In this document: piece after piece, positions 21,520 to 33,538 of the stretch | Layout: every line of letters starts with the position of its first letter | Position numbering within the stretch: position 1 is the first letter of the stretch | Source of the DNA: Limnanthes douglasii subsp. nivea | Taxonomy: Eukaryota > Streptophyta > Magnoliopsida > Brassicales > Limnanthaceae | Direction: 5' to 3' | Assembly: GCA_036936605.1 (NCBI GenBank) | Contig: JAUPFV010000002.1 | Location: 251,431,305-251,495,304 of the forward strand | Length of the DNA stretch: 64,000 bases | Program-made: the position numbers and the translations under genes | Notes under the pieces: model-generated | Told to the model about the DNA's origin: nothing | Seen by the model: only the letters and a program-made list of their open reading frames with translations | Databases searched by the model: none

Positions 21520-22578
21520 AAAGAGGGTGCCGCACCCGCAAAGATTCATGTGTCAAAAAAGAAGAAGACACACAATAGAAGCAAACATGACACTGATAAA
21601 AGAGATGAGAAGAGGAAGAAAACCACTACCTGGTCGGAGATTGTCCTTCGTTCGTACATATCCCTCATAAAATCCCATCTATCGATCTCTACTACTTCCA
21701 ATGTCTAACCTTCTTCTCTATTGCTCTGAATTCTTGAGGGGCAGACATATGAAGATGAAAATCCGATGGGGCCCATCGGTGGGTTCGACTTCGAGGCTTT
21801 TAAGAAATATTTTCTCAAATCTACAAGTAATACCACAAATGTGGTGTTTAATGGTGAGCCTTTCGAATTGTCAAAGGAGAATGACACACTAGGTTATTTT
21901 GTGATGAGTTTTGTGAGGCCTGTTGTTGATCTAGAAAGAGAGGTGAAGTCCCATACAGAGACCATTGCTTCTTTTCAAGAGGAAAATAAAAATAAAAATG
22001 TAACTCTTGAAGATGAAAAAAACAAGGGTTGATCGTCTAGCTGATGAATTCAAGTCAATCAAAAAAGAACTTGTTTAGGCAACGGCTTCTTATGAAGGGT
22101 TGCAGTCATCCAACTTCGGAGAGATCACCTCACTGGAAAATCAACTTGTTACCGATAGAGCTACCATAGAATGCATGTCGAAGGAAAAATGATCAAAAGA
22201 CCCTTGTTAAGAAATATGAGACAAGGTGGTGTCTCTTAAGGCTCAAGCCACACAAGACACATAAGATGCAACAGACGCATATGCTGACGGGATCTTAGAG
22301 TCTGCAGATAAACGGGATGCCTCAATCAAATCCGACATGGTTTTGGAATTTCACAACGCATTTTCTACATTAGTCATTGGGTCTTTGTGAGAGCTGGTTC
22401 CCAAAAATATTGTGGCCCAATGGTATGCCCATAGCTAATCAGCTAGGTATTTCTGTGGATTCACCTAATGATGGTCCTGATGAAAGTAATGCAGGAGACT
22501 TTTGAGGTAGGATTTCATAAGCAGCACCAGAAGAAGAAGAAGAAAACACCGATGAGTATGAGTCTAAAAGCCATTAAA
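21520..22578 (+). pseudogene. Broken aORF of a third Tat remnant
   Basis: Lys-rich low-complexity sequence (HVSKKKKTHNRSKHD) is followed by a frame at 21766-22032, PIGGFDFEAFKKYFL... with VVDLEREVKSHTETI starting a coiled coil. The coiled coil continues through stops to KSDMVLEFHNAF near 22345 and an acidic EEEENTDEYES tail near 22540. The layout matches the C-terminal half of the aORF at 17329-20235. The matching pol (integrase) lies on the opposite strand at 23500-24040, the convergent layout of this family. Confidence 0.7.
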
Positions 22579-22739
22579 TTTATATCATGTTGTTTTGTGT
22601 AAGTTTTTGGCATGGCCAAAACATTTTTTAATGTTTAATTCATATTCTACTAATTTATTGGGTCACCCAAGGTATTTCGTACTTGTTATTTCATTAATCT
22701 AACAAATCTACATTGTTTCCTCACAGTTTCTTATTTATA

Positions 22740-23105
22740 TATCTCAAACTCACTATTCGAAAGTAATCTATTAGAACCAAATAGTTTAACCATTCAAAGG
22801 TACACAAATTTAATATACAAGCCATTCGAAGGTAATCTATCGAAGGTACAAAAATTGAATACACAAGCCATTCGAAGGCACAAAAAATGAATACACAATC
22901 CATTTAAAGGCACACGAATTGAATACACAAGTCATTTGAATGTAATCCATTCGAAAGCATAAAAATTGAATACATAAGACATTCGAAGGTAATCCTTTCG
23001 AGGGTAAAAACTGAATACACAAGTCATTTAAATTTAATCCATTCAAAGGCTAAAAATTGAATACACGAGCCATTCGAAGGAACAAAAATTAAATACACAA
23101 ATATA
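22740..23105. repeat. Tandem array of ~30-60-bp ATTCGAAGG/TGAATACACAAG repeats
   Basis: Variants of CCATTCGAAGGTAATC and AAAAATTGAATACACAAG alternate at least eight times. The array lies between the convergent aORF and integrase remnants, the untranslated stretch where Tat-type elements often carry tandem repeats. Open frames through it (e.g. - strand 22721-23046) merely translate the repeat. Confidence 0.8.
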
Positions 23106-23499
23106 CAATGATAAAAAAAATTAAGCCAAAAGTGGTAGATTAGCAATGATCTAGACACCTCATTAAAACCTTCTTGAGCCACTAGGGTAGGAAAGAGTAT
23201 ACCCCCAAATTATTTACATTAAACAAAAATAAAGAAAATATATTAAAACATTCATTCAAGATAAAACCTTAAGTGTTCGATGCTCTATTGATGCCTTAAA
23301 TAGTTTCTTTCTTGATCAACCAGTCGATACGCTCCATGCTTGATTCTTTCACTCACAATGTATGACCTTTCTCAATTTGGTGTTAGATTTTCGAACTTTC
23401 ACTCTTTGGTGTGTAAAATTACTTTTCACGAAACTTTTTCTCCCACTTCAAACACTCTTCTTTGAATTTTAGACGCATACTTGTTTCTCATCAAGCCTT

Positions 23500-24040
23500 A
23501 ATAGTGCATCGTTCTTAAATGAGCTTAAATTATTTTATCTTCAATAAACTCTAATTGAGCTCTTATATCTGTATCATTATCCTCTTTGGAATCATTTTGA
23601 ATTTTGAAAAATGGCAAGGGAGATTCAATTGGTACTGCATCTATCCCATAGACCAAAGAAAAATGAGACTCTTGAGTGGCAGTTTGAAGAGTAATCTGAT
23701 AAGACCACAATACTGTTTGCAAGTAATTTGGAAATTTTCCTATCGCTCCCTATAAATTCTTTTTTAGAGCCATCAAAATAGTTCTGTTAACAACCTATAT
23801 TTTTTCATTCTCTTATGGGTGAAAATGTGAAGAGAAACAATGTTGAATTCCTCTAGAAGTACATACAATCTTTATGTCCCTATTATCAAATTAAGTACCA
23901 TTATATGCCATAATACTTCTATGGATTCCAAGTCTAAAATACATATTGGAGATGATAAACTTGATTACCACTTTAGATGTAGTTCCAGAGAGAGGTGCAA
24001 CTTCTACCCACTTAGAGAAATAATTCACTACAAATAGAGC
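23500..24040 (-). pseudogene. Broken integrase of the third Tat remnant
   Basis: On the - strand the sequence reads YFSKWVEVAPLSGTTSKVVI, then FSSHFHP-ENEKI-VVNRTI, LMALKKNL, VLWSYQITLQTATQESHFSL, VYGIDAVPIES. This corresponds to the integrase core and start of the C-terminal part. The second catalytic Asp region (AYNGT-FDN) and the Glu region are mutated, and stops are frequent. Similarity ends near 24040. Confidence 0.8.
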
Positions 24041-26385
24041 GACGAATAAGCATTACTACCACAGTCGGGGATCCAACCAATCTAAGATCCAAATATTCGT
24101 CGTAAGAACTGCAAAAGAGCAAAAACTTTATCTCAAAACCGCTGGTGAAAGAAGAGATGAGCCAGTCTGAGAGCAATGACTGTCTAGCTATTGGCTTGGT
24201 GAAAGGCATGTCGGACCACAATCAAACATTCAGCTCCAACCAAATAGGCAGCATATTTTACAAGTAAAACTAGGACTCTAACAAAATTTACAACATGCTC
24301 TAGTAGCATTCCACCAGATTTTCTAGTAAGCCTTTATAGGGATCCATCCATTCGAGATTTGGCTATATTTTTTATTTGCACAAACTTAGCTTTGGTTAAA
24401 CACATACAAACTTAGGAATATCTTTAGTTCTATCAATTTTCATGAAACTAGAAATGAGGAATGTATCTGAGGGGGTTTGATGAATGATAAATTGGACTAC
24501 CAACAAAAATTCTACTCGAGGCATGGGCCTGAGCAACCTAGGTATCTAGTCAAAGTCCAAGAGCTTTATTCAACTAGCTGGACTCATAGAGCTTTAATCA
24601 TCCAACCATCTAGTCATGGGGTTGGTGAAGGCCATACCAGACCACCAACAAGCTTTTCCACCACATTCAAGGATCTTGAAGAACTTTCAAAAAGCCTAAT
24701 AAAGAAAATGGCTTAGTTCATCTTGTCGTGGCTCAGCCATACCAAGATTCAAATCTTCCTCTACAAGATTCGACTAGGACAAAGCACGATTTTGCTCAGC
24801 CATATCAAGATTTGGCTCAACTTTAGCAAGCCACAACTCAGTTTAGTAAGGCTATAACTCAGTTCACCAAGACCATAGCTCAGTTCAATATAGTCATGGC
24901 TCAGTTCAGCAAGCTTTCGTCATGTAAAGCTAAATTTTTCTATATATTTCATTCCTTTTAATTATAATATTAAATATTTGAATACAAACTTACAACTTAA
25001 GCATCGATATGCAGTAGGCTTATGAGTTGAACACTGATGTCAAGTAGACTTATAAGATAATAACCAATATCTATGAGGCTTACGAGCAAATCTTGAAATA
25101 CTAGGCTTCCGAGCTAGACCACCTACACCACTAATATGTCAAACCATAGCCTAATTTTCTCTATTATTCATAAAAATTAAACAAATTCCTTAACCTTTTA
25201 GAGGCAACATAGCTCAGACCGATGTACTTGGTTTTTAGCACCCATATAAAATATGTCTGAGATGCAAATGTATTCCTTGAAACTTTAGTGAGTCTATAGA
25301 TTCTTTTCACAAATAAAAAAATAATGATTGTATAACGAAAATATAGTCCTCAACACTCCAAAAATTGAGCTTTATCACAGTCAACAACAATAGGTTCACA
25401 CTTTTAAAATATTAAGGGTGGCGCTAAAAATATTTGAAGCAACAAGCTTTCGATTCAGTTTATCATACTAAAATAATAATATTGGTTAATAAATCATAGA
25501 CCCCGATGTAGTACATAAATATATTATTAATAATAGAGGTACATGCCGCCTACTTATTTAATTTTAAGTATCAATGTTTTACCTACACTAAACAAAATAA
25601 AATTATAATAAAGCTTAACCAACCAACACATTGAAGATATAAGCTTCAACCTTATTAAAATTGAAAGACAATGCATCTCGGCTAGCCACATCTTCAGTGG
25701 CAGAATTGATTAGTTGGTGCATTCGTCGACTTTGTTAGTCATTCCTTCATCATTCGAAATGACTAGAAGGGATACTTCTACAACGATATTTAGCATTAAT
25801 TTCATTCCATTTTCAATCTAAGCAAAAAAATTACTCTATTCCAGCTACCATTTCACAAGAAATATATATTTGGTTATATTTTATCTTTATAAGTACCTAT
25901 ATTTGGTCACGCCATAACAGACATTTGGATACCTTCGAGCTTACTCAGTTTGAAGCCAGCAATACACCAACAAGTTATACATTCATCATCTCCCCAATAA
26001 TTGATCCACTACTTCGGATGTAATGATTAGTATTTTCTTCATCCTTCAAAATGACTGGGAAGGGCTACTCTCTTATACCGAGAAGAAAACTGTAGCTAAT
26101 ATAAGGCCTTTCAATTCAACCATATGTTCTAAATAATTTAGAAACATGCTACCTATTAGTTTTACTTTTTTTTACTTTCAAAAATATAAAAAACATTCCT
26201 CAAATGAAGTTTTGGTCGGTGAATGATTTTTCAATGAGAGAGGAACATGGTCAGCACGAACTAATCCGGAGATGCCTTTGAGGTTTTGTTCAGTTAGAGT
26301 ATTTTGAGTTCATCAAAAGACAACATAATATATCTCAAGACTTTTAGAAATCCGAGCAAAAATAGGTTGTGGTATGGTTCAACAT
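24041..26385. repeat. Decayed repetitive DNA, no recognisable gene
   Basis: Loosely repeated blocks are visible. GGTGAAAGGCATGTCGGACCAC near 24200 recurs as GGTGAAGGCCATACCAGACCAC near 24625. A block near 25740-25850 recurs about 300 bp later (26030-26130). A 21-bp array is listed separately. No transposon domain could be identified. Confidence 0.4.
24793..24918 (+). repeat. Six tandem 21-bp units encoding a heptad-like peptide
   Basis: Units of exactly 21 bp, of the form AACTCAGTTCACCAAGACCAT, repeat six times. One + frame reads AQPYQDLAQL*QATTQFSKAITQFTKTIAQFN, i.e. a seven-residue unit close to AQFxKxI with one stop, suggesting a decayed coding repeat. Confidence 0.7.
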
Positions 26386-27140
26386 CCAACCAAAAACCAA
26401 AAACATTCAGCCTCAGACATCAAGTGTATTATCAAACTTCCGCAATGCTACAAAACAAAGATACCAAATGCTTCGGATATTGCAAAAAAAGAAATTATCG
26501 ACTCTATTGCAAAAGAGGAATATGTCCAGTAACAATTATCTGATTTGTTAAAGCATAAAGCTCATTTGACAGTGACTTAATAAATAAGAGAGAAACTGAA
26601 TCGTAGAATCACACTTTAAACAAGACGATCAAATTGTGTATAAATAATTAAATATATATACATGTGCATCCTTAATTAAATATATATTGTATTGTTATAT
26701 AAAAAAATATTATACAGTGAGAGTACAATTAAGGAAATTTCCAAGGAAATAAGTAACCAACCAAAAACCAAGAACATTCAGCCTCGAACATCAAGTGCAT
26801 GATCAAACTTTTGCAGCGCTACAAAACAAATATACCAAATGCTCCGAATATTACAAAAAACAATTATTGACTCTCTCGCAAATGCGAAATATGTCCAGTA
26901 ACAATTATCTGATTCTTTAAATTATAATGCTCATTTGACAGTGACTTAATAAATAAGAGAGAAACTGAATCATGCAGTCACACTTTAAACAAGACGATCG
27001 AATTATATAAAATTAATTAAATATATATACATATGTATTAATTATATTTATTCATTATAATATATATTGCATTGTTATAAATATTATAAAATATTATACA
27101 ATGAGAGTACAATCAAGAAAATTTCCAAGAAAATAGGTAA
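26386..27140. repeat. Tandem duplication, two ~371-bp copies
   Basis: Copy 1 (26386-26756) and copy 2 (26757-27140) share the same order of blocks: CCAACCAAAAACCAA, TGTCCAGTAACAATTATCTG, CATTTGACAGTGACTTAATA, ATTAAATATATATACAT and AATTTCCAAG. Divergence is modest. The two copies are head to tail with no spacer. Confidence 0.85.
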
Positions 27141-27159
27141 CTCTATTGTTGTTCGGGTC

Positions 27160-27450
27160 TCATACAAAAATAGGGCCATGTACAGTTGCTACAAGTCTTG
27201 GATTTAGTTATCTCCAAGATCCCTCCTAATAAATTTTGGATCAACTTTGGTAAATCAGATGGATATTGGCAAGAGGTTCTTTATGGATACATGCCTAGCT
27301 ATTTCCCAGACTATTTTCATATAAGACACATCCAAATGGAATGTAGAAAAACATTGAAAACCAAAGCCTCACAAGAAGGAAAACACATATTGATCCCAAA
27401 GCTTAAGTCTATCATTGTTAAGGAAGTGGTTTATGCTAACTAAGACAAAA
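27160..27450 (+). pseudogene. LINE ORF1 relic with degraded zinc knuckle
   Basis: The frame encodes LVISKIPPNKFWINFGKSDG, then YWQEVLYGYMPSYFPDYFHI and RHIQMECRKTL. This resembles the segment around the zinc knuckle of plant DUF4283-type LINE ORF1 proteins (typically ..PxYCxxCxxxGHxxxxC). The two N-terminal knuckle Cys and the Gly are mutated. Only this fragment is recognisable. Confidence 0.55.
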
Positions 27451-28890
27451 ATAACAAGGACAAAACAAAGCAACACAAAGAATTTCTCAACCCAACATAT
27501 GATTTAAGGGGAAATAACCTACTATCAACACTTTACAAACTACAAATCCAATATCAACCACCAATCATCTACATATACATGTGAAAACTTTAAGGATAAA
27601 AAACTAGTAGATAATACTGTGGGAATTAAAAGTCCCAAGGTAATTGATTTTTATCCTAAGTTTGAGATTAAGGGATATGTAGTCACATAAGTCCTGAAGA
27701 CTAAAGACATAAGATCAATGTCTCTAGAAAATCAGAAACATGTTTTTTTAGTTATGTAGATTGTATCCCATACTAAAATAACATCGGGGAGCCTAACATC
27801 CTCACCAATGTTAGAAGTCGGCAAAGAATTCAAAAAGTTCTTAAATAAGAAGATTAAGAAATCTAAAGTAAAGAACCTTAAAGGTTGCATCTCAACCAAA
27901 GCTCTACTTACTTAAGGGACTTAGGATTCTGGGTAGCTCAATCTAAAAAAAGATATCAGGCATAAGGCAGTAACAAGGCTAAGTGATGAAGTTAGAGTTT
28001 AGAAAAATACTTGTTATAACTCAACATCTGTTACTTAAAAGCTCTTCTTCAGTTCGGGTTCAATCTCTGGCATGATGAATAAATCCAAGAAACTTTACAA
28101 ACTAGGTTCCAATGGCCATCCATCTCTACGGTTCAGTAACTACAAAATACTCAATGCTAAGAGTATGCGATCACTCACCAAACCAACTCAGTTAATAAAT
28201 TACGATCCAAGTTTGATATCTACAGCCGAATCAACGTTGATCCTCGGTATTTTCTTCTTTTACAACCAAATAGGGAGTTAGTTGAAAATTTCTTCAACAA
28301 ACCACCAAGCTCAACACCACAAATTGTTTACTCTCTATATTTCTACCAAACAAAAAATGCAACCAATCTTTATCTTCTCCTCTATCAAATCCTCCACCAC
28401 GCTCGAACCCAGTATTAGTTTCTCCCTAACCTTCTCAAAATTCTTAAGTACGATATCAACGAATCACGATGTAGTTCAGTTCATGAAGTTCTCATCAAAT
28501 TCGATACCCTAGATAAATCATTCACTCTCATGTTCGATTCTCACTATCTCAATGACCTTCAAATTCAACTCTACATTAGAATCCTAAAAATTTGATCTTG
28601 AAACTCTTCAACAATCTCCAAGCTCAATTCGACATTAGCATCTTAAAATCTCGATCTCGAATCTCTCCATGCTCTATATTCTATATAGTTCGGACTACAT
28701 ATCTGGATCGTAGATTAAAATACAAAAATATTAAAAAGTGATATCTCTAAACTGGACACGACTGATAGAAGATTTTTTATCACTAAACTTGGATTATATA
28801 GAATAATATATGAGATTCAATTTTCTTCGTTACTAACATGTGTCATTGGATGAACTTATTTGTACCTTAGTGCTAAAATTAGTACAATTT
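27451..28890. other. Unassigned decayed sequence
   Basis: Coding-like base composition, with short open frames at 28072-28281 and 28282-28512 that match no family I recognise. There are no clear repeats or ends. It is probably retroelement debris. Confidence 0.3.
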
Positions 28891-28894
28891 CAAA

Positions 28895-29570
28895 TTGGGT
28901 GAATCTATTTTCCCCATTTAATTTTTAAAAAAACTCTATCACTACTTGCTTTTACCCTTTTGCCCTTCATTTACATTATAATTTATATTTTAATGTCACT
29001 GGACACTATCTCTCTTATTTCCAACAAACACTTAATTTTAGCACTTTACACCCAACATATATCATATTAATTCTAAATTCAAATTCACAAAAACCTTAAA
29101 AACTCAATTTTTTAAAAAATTACTCTCAGTCTTAATGACACCCAAACTAAATATTCAACACCGGAAAACATCACCCAAACTAAATATTCAACACCGGAAA
29201 ACATCACCCAAACAACCAACAAGGTAATATTAACTTGTATATTAGTTTCACAGTATTTAATATCCGAAATCCGTTTTCTAGAAAAACTCAAAACCTAAAT
29301 TCCGAGAGACCCACTCGGAATTAGCTGTTTTTACAAAAAAAACAACTGATTCTGAGATATCCACTCGAAAATAGTTGTTATTTTTTTTACAAAAAAGACA
29401 TGATTTCTAATGGTTGTCTCGGAATTACATGCTTTTAAAAAAAATAACAAATGATTCTGAGATGGCCACTCGGAATAATGTGTTACTTTTTTAAAAAAAC
29501 ATGCAATTCTAAGACAGCCACTCGAAATTACATGTTTTTTTGTAAAAAAATAACAATTGTTGTTGTTAAA
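28895..29570. repeat. Relative of the MULE-type MITE at 55622, with local repeats
   Basis: Starts near GGGTGAATCTATTTTCCCC and shares blocks with 55622-55960: CTTTTACC.TTTTGCCCTTCATTTAC, AATTTATA..TT.ATG, ACAAACAC, and repeated AATTACATG.TTTT / ..TGAGA.A.CCACTCG units (29300-29560). Two exact 33-bp tandem copies lie at 29140-29172 and 29173-29205. The right terminus was not found. Confidence 0.5.
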
Positions 29571-30211
29571 ATCGTGTTTTTGTAGAAGTTTAAAATGGTG
29601 TTTTTACAGCAAACCAAACACAGATGTTGTTGTTTTGCAGAAAACAGAAATGAAGGACAGAATTGATTCAAAATATAAAAATCGAACACAACTGCCGTTG
29701 TTTTTGCAAAAATTCAAAAACACAATTTTGTGCGAAAAATAGTGTTTTGCCAGAAAATCAAAAAAAAATTAACCAAATCACCAATGAAATCAGATTCGCG
29801 AAAAAAAAATAAACAAAAGAAGAATCGAATATCTGGAGGCCGAAAGGGTAGAAGGAAAATAAAACTGAGGCTAGATTTTTTATTTGCTTTGTTATGAGCT
29901 TGAGTTGTTATAGGAGCGTGGGTGGTGGGTAAAACGTAAATTTTTTGGGTTTCATGAATGGTAAAAGTACTTCGGATAGGTTATTCGAAAAAAATAAAAA
30001 TAAAAATAAAAATGGAAGAATACAAAATAGCAAAGTGGTTTTTTTAAACGAAAAAGATAACAAAATACATTGGGAAATTAGCTTCATCGTTTCTAATTTT
30101 AAAAAAAATTACTTTATTTTTAAAACTAAAAAAAAATATAGTGGTGGAAGAAACGTGTACTTCCTGATTTATGTAAACAACTTTTAGAGAAAAAAATGGT
30201 GTACTTTAAGG

Positions 30212-30675
30212 GGGGCTAAAAATCATTATTGTTCATCGGTGTTTGGTCTTTGTTACTTTTTTGTCATTAAATTTCATTCATTTTTAAAAATGGTCATTTT
30301 TTTTAAAAATGTTGCATATATAGTCACTTTCGCATGTCAATTCACCATCTGGTGGCACGTGGCACTTAAAATTATAATTTTTTCATTACAAATACGGTTA
30401 TTGGACATTTCACATCCAAAATACCCTTCTTGGTGATAAACGGAGCATAGATCAAGACTAGCGCGACTACAAATACAAATACGATTACTAGACATTTTAA
30501 ATAAAAAAAATAAATCGAGTTTAGGGATATTTTGGGTGTGAAATATCTAAGACCGTGTTTATAACAAACAAATTATAATTTTGGATTTCACATCTCCGTA
30601 TGGTTAGTTTTCACACGTCAATAACTATAATTGTAATATCTTAAACACGTATGACCAATTTTTAGCCTCCAAAAA
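30212..30675. mobile_element. Palindromic foldback (MITE-like) element
   Basis: The left half (about 30212-30430) and the reverse complement of the right half (about 30515-30675) align almost throughout. GGCTAAAAAT opposes ATTTTTAGCC, ATGGTCAT opposes ATGACCAAT, AATTATAATTTT opposes AAATTATAATTT, and TTTCACATCCAAAATACCC opposes GGATATTTTGGGTGTGAAAT. It is a long imperfect inverted repeat with a loop of under 100 bp, typical of foldback MITEs. No target duplication is certain. Confidence 0.7.
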
Positions 30676-31080
30676 ATATTTAATTTCAAATTTACAACAT
30701 GTATCACACCAATAATCAGTTATGACTTTTAGCGAATTTAGGATAGGTTTAGTTCTTATTACTGTTTATAAAAACTAATACCAGAATTAATTGTTTTAGA
30801 AAACTCCTACTTAGACTTATCCTTTGTGTATACAAAATAAATGAACCGAAGATAACCCTCAAAGTTCTAAGAAAAACATACAACTCCAACTTGGTTGCGA
30901 TTACACTTATCCTGAAAATATTTTAAGACCGTGTTAGTTGGTGTTCCTTTCCCCAAAACATATTAAATATCATTGAGCTTAGAAAAATAGCAAAATGTAG
31001 TAATGAATTAAATAAACATGATTTTATAGTTGTTTCCCACCATCACAATTCTCTAACCCACTTCAACAACTCTATAAAAA

Positions 31081-31082
<2 letters not shown>

Positions 31083-31132
<50 letters not shown>
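31083..31132. repeat. (AT)n microsatellite
   Basis: 25 uninterrupted AT units. Confidence 0.95.
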
Positions 31133-31134
<2 letters not shown>

Positions 31135-32420
31135 TGAATTAAGACTATTGATTCGTTTATTTGTTTAAATATACTAAATAAATTTTGAACTCGTTTTTAT
31201 AAAACATTCGGAAATATCCCCAAAAAAATATAATCTAAAAAATTTAATAAAAAAGAACGCCGGATCCAAAATTGGACTTCAAACCCGTTTTTTTTTATAT
31301 TACCTAGTTTTAAAAATTCATAAAAAGGACTTTATTGCTTGGGACCCTTTTGTTTTTGGAATTTTAAGAAAAAATATGCATAATTGAATACCCACTTAAT
31401 TGCGGTTTCTTCTTGACTTGCATGAATTGAACCGTTATCTACTACAATGCATAACTAAGTGATAGAGACATTTAGACATACTGCTACTTCCTTTTTATAT
31501 TATCCGTACCTTTGTTACATACCAACTCACGCGGTTTGGTTGGTAGGATTCTTATTCAATTAGAGATATAAACAGTGCTGTTCAAAAAGTATTTTAAGAA
31601 CTCTCGCTTTTTTTTTAAATAAACAATAAGAACAAAATTATAAAAAAATGTAAGAAGAAATTGAGAAAATAGACTAAAAAAATTAATATTTTCTCATAAC
31701 CAATCTACTGACTAACTAATTATTTTATGATTATATATAATGCTAACTTACTATTTCATAACTATTTTCTAGTTATACGTTTGGAAAGATAATATTTATA
31801 TTGTTTTTGCTTTTAAAATATTAAATAAATTATAAATAAAATTTACAGTTTCATTAAAAAAAATAGAAACAACGTAAACATAGAAACTATTCGGATATGA
31901 TTTCATATATTGAGTATTTGATTGTAACTTTTTCATTGTGATTTCAATGAAAACTGAAACACATAAAATAATTTAAAATTTAGAACGGAAAATCAAAAAC
32001 TAAATTTGAAGAACTCAAAATCTAAAATATAATAACATAGACAGAATAAACACAATGATTTTATAACGAAACTTAAAAATAAATACAACATCGAGAGTTT
32101 AGATCTACCGGCTTTTACAAACAATACAATTGTTGCACTTAATTGATTACTAATGCGACAAGCTGCCATCTAAACAATACAATAGAATTTTTAGCGTTCT
32201 TATCTATAACAAGAAAGAGACAGGTAAGTTATTGTTGTATGAAATTTATTTTTTATAGTGTAATATACTAATAACCATCCAATATAAATTTATTTACTAA
32301 TACAACGTTTGATAAAATACGGATAACCACTCAATGATAAATAAGTATTCACATGTAACCATCATATAATCCGGAATATACCTTAACCGTTTTTTAATCT
32401 CTCATGTTTTTGTTTTTTTT
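31133..32420. other. AT-rich spacer
   Basis: No open frame of note, no recognisable element ends and no tandem structure. Confidence 0.5.
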
Positions 32421-33110
32421 AAGTGTCATATCTTTCAAACCATTACAATTAGTTTTTTTTAAAGACGAACAAAACTACATCCATAAAAGATATTTTTTTA
32501 ATATTTGTTTTGAATTTTTTAGTTTGTACGTGTAACTGGGTTGAAAAATAAGTTTTGTGTTCCAGTTGTAGAATTACATGTTTTACTAAAAAATAATTAT
32601 GTTCTAATTGCGGAATTATGTGTAATTTGGTTGTTAAAAAATAATTGTGTTCAAGTTGTAAAATTATGTGCAAATGTAATGCAAAAATAAGAAGAAACTG
32701 ATTGTGTGAATAAATAAAATACAACTTGTATTTGTGAAAATAAGTTTTAATTAGGTATAAAATAACTAAAGTTTTTGTAGTTTCACAAATATGTATATTT
32801 TTATATCGAAAAAACTTCAAAAGAAAATTGGATTGTGTTCAAGTTGCGGAAATACATACAATTTTGTTGCTAAATTAGTCTGGAAAGAGCAATTGTGTTC
32901 CAGTTACGGAATTACGTATAATTTGGTTGCTAAAAAATAACTGTATTTCAGTTGTTATGTTCAAGTTGCGGAATTACGTGTAATTTCATTGCAAAAAAAG
33001 AAAATATAAATTATCCAAATATATCACTAATGGATTTCATTTTGTACGTCTTTAAAAAATGTGAATATATGTTTTGGAAAAAAAAAGTTTGAAAGATATA
33101 AAGTTTTGAA
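32421..33110. mobile_element. TIR element with internal ~50-bp repeats
   Basis: The outer segments are inverted: ATATCTTTCAAAC (near 32428) against GTTTGAAAGATAT (near 33090), and TTTTTAAAGACGAACAAAAC (near 32456) against a reverse-complementary TTTGTACGTCTTTAAAAAA (near 33040). Between them variants of GTGTTCAAGTTGCGGAATTA recur at least six times, so the - strand frame at 32449-32820 reads LQLEHNYF repeatedly. It looks like a non-autonomous MITE with internal repeats. No target duplication was identified. Confidence 0.6.
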
Positions 33111-33538
33111 TATTAAAAATAACTAATTGTTGAAAATGGTATGTGTTTTTGCATTCATGGGTGTTGTTGGAAGAACTTATGGTGCAAAATTCAAGCAGTT
33201 ATGGGTAATTTATTTTATAATCGAGTGGTTATATGTAACTTTTATTTTTATATATAACTTTATATCTGATATAACTTTTATATATAACTTCAAGCAGTTA
33301 TCAGTTTGATGTTGAGTGATTTTTTATAAACCCCGCAAGGCCAACCTCTATCATTAGTAAGAGAGCATCAAAACAAACGCATAACACTTATAAGGAGGAA
33401 TTTTCTTCACTACAAAATCAAAAGAACTCAGAAGAACAAAAAGAACATCAACCTACATTACAAAAAAAATCAACAAATCATATGATGATGTAATAAAAGA
33501 TAACAAAAAGGATTCTCGTCATAAAAAAACAATGATTC

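Noticed and set aside
22740..23105. Regularly spaced repeats suggestive of CRISPR
   Set aside because: Variable unit length, no unique spacers and a plant retroelement context; an ordinary tandem repeat.
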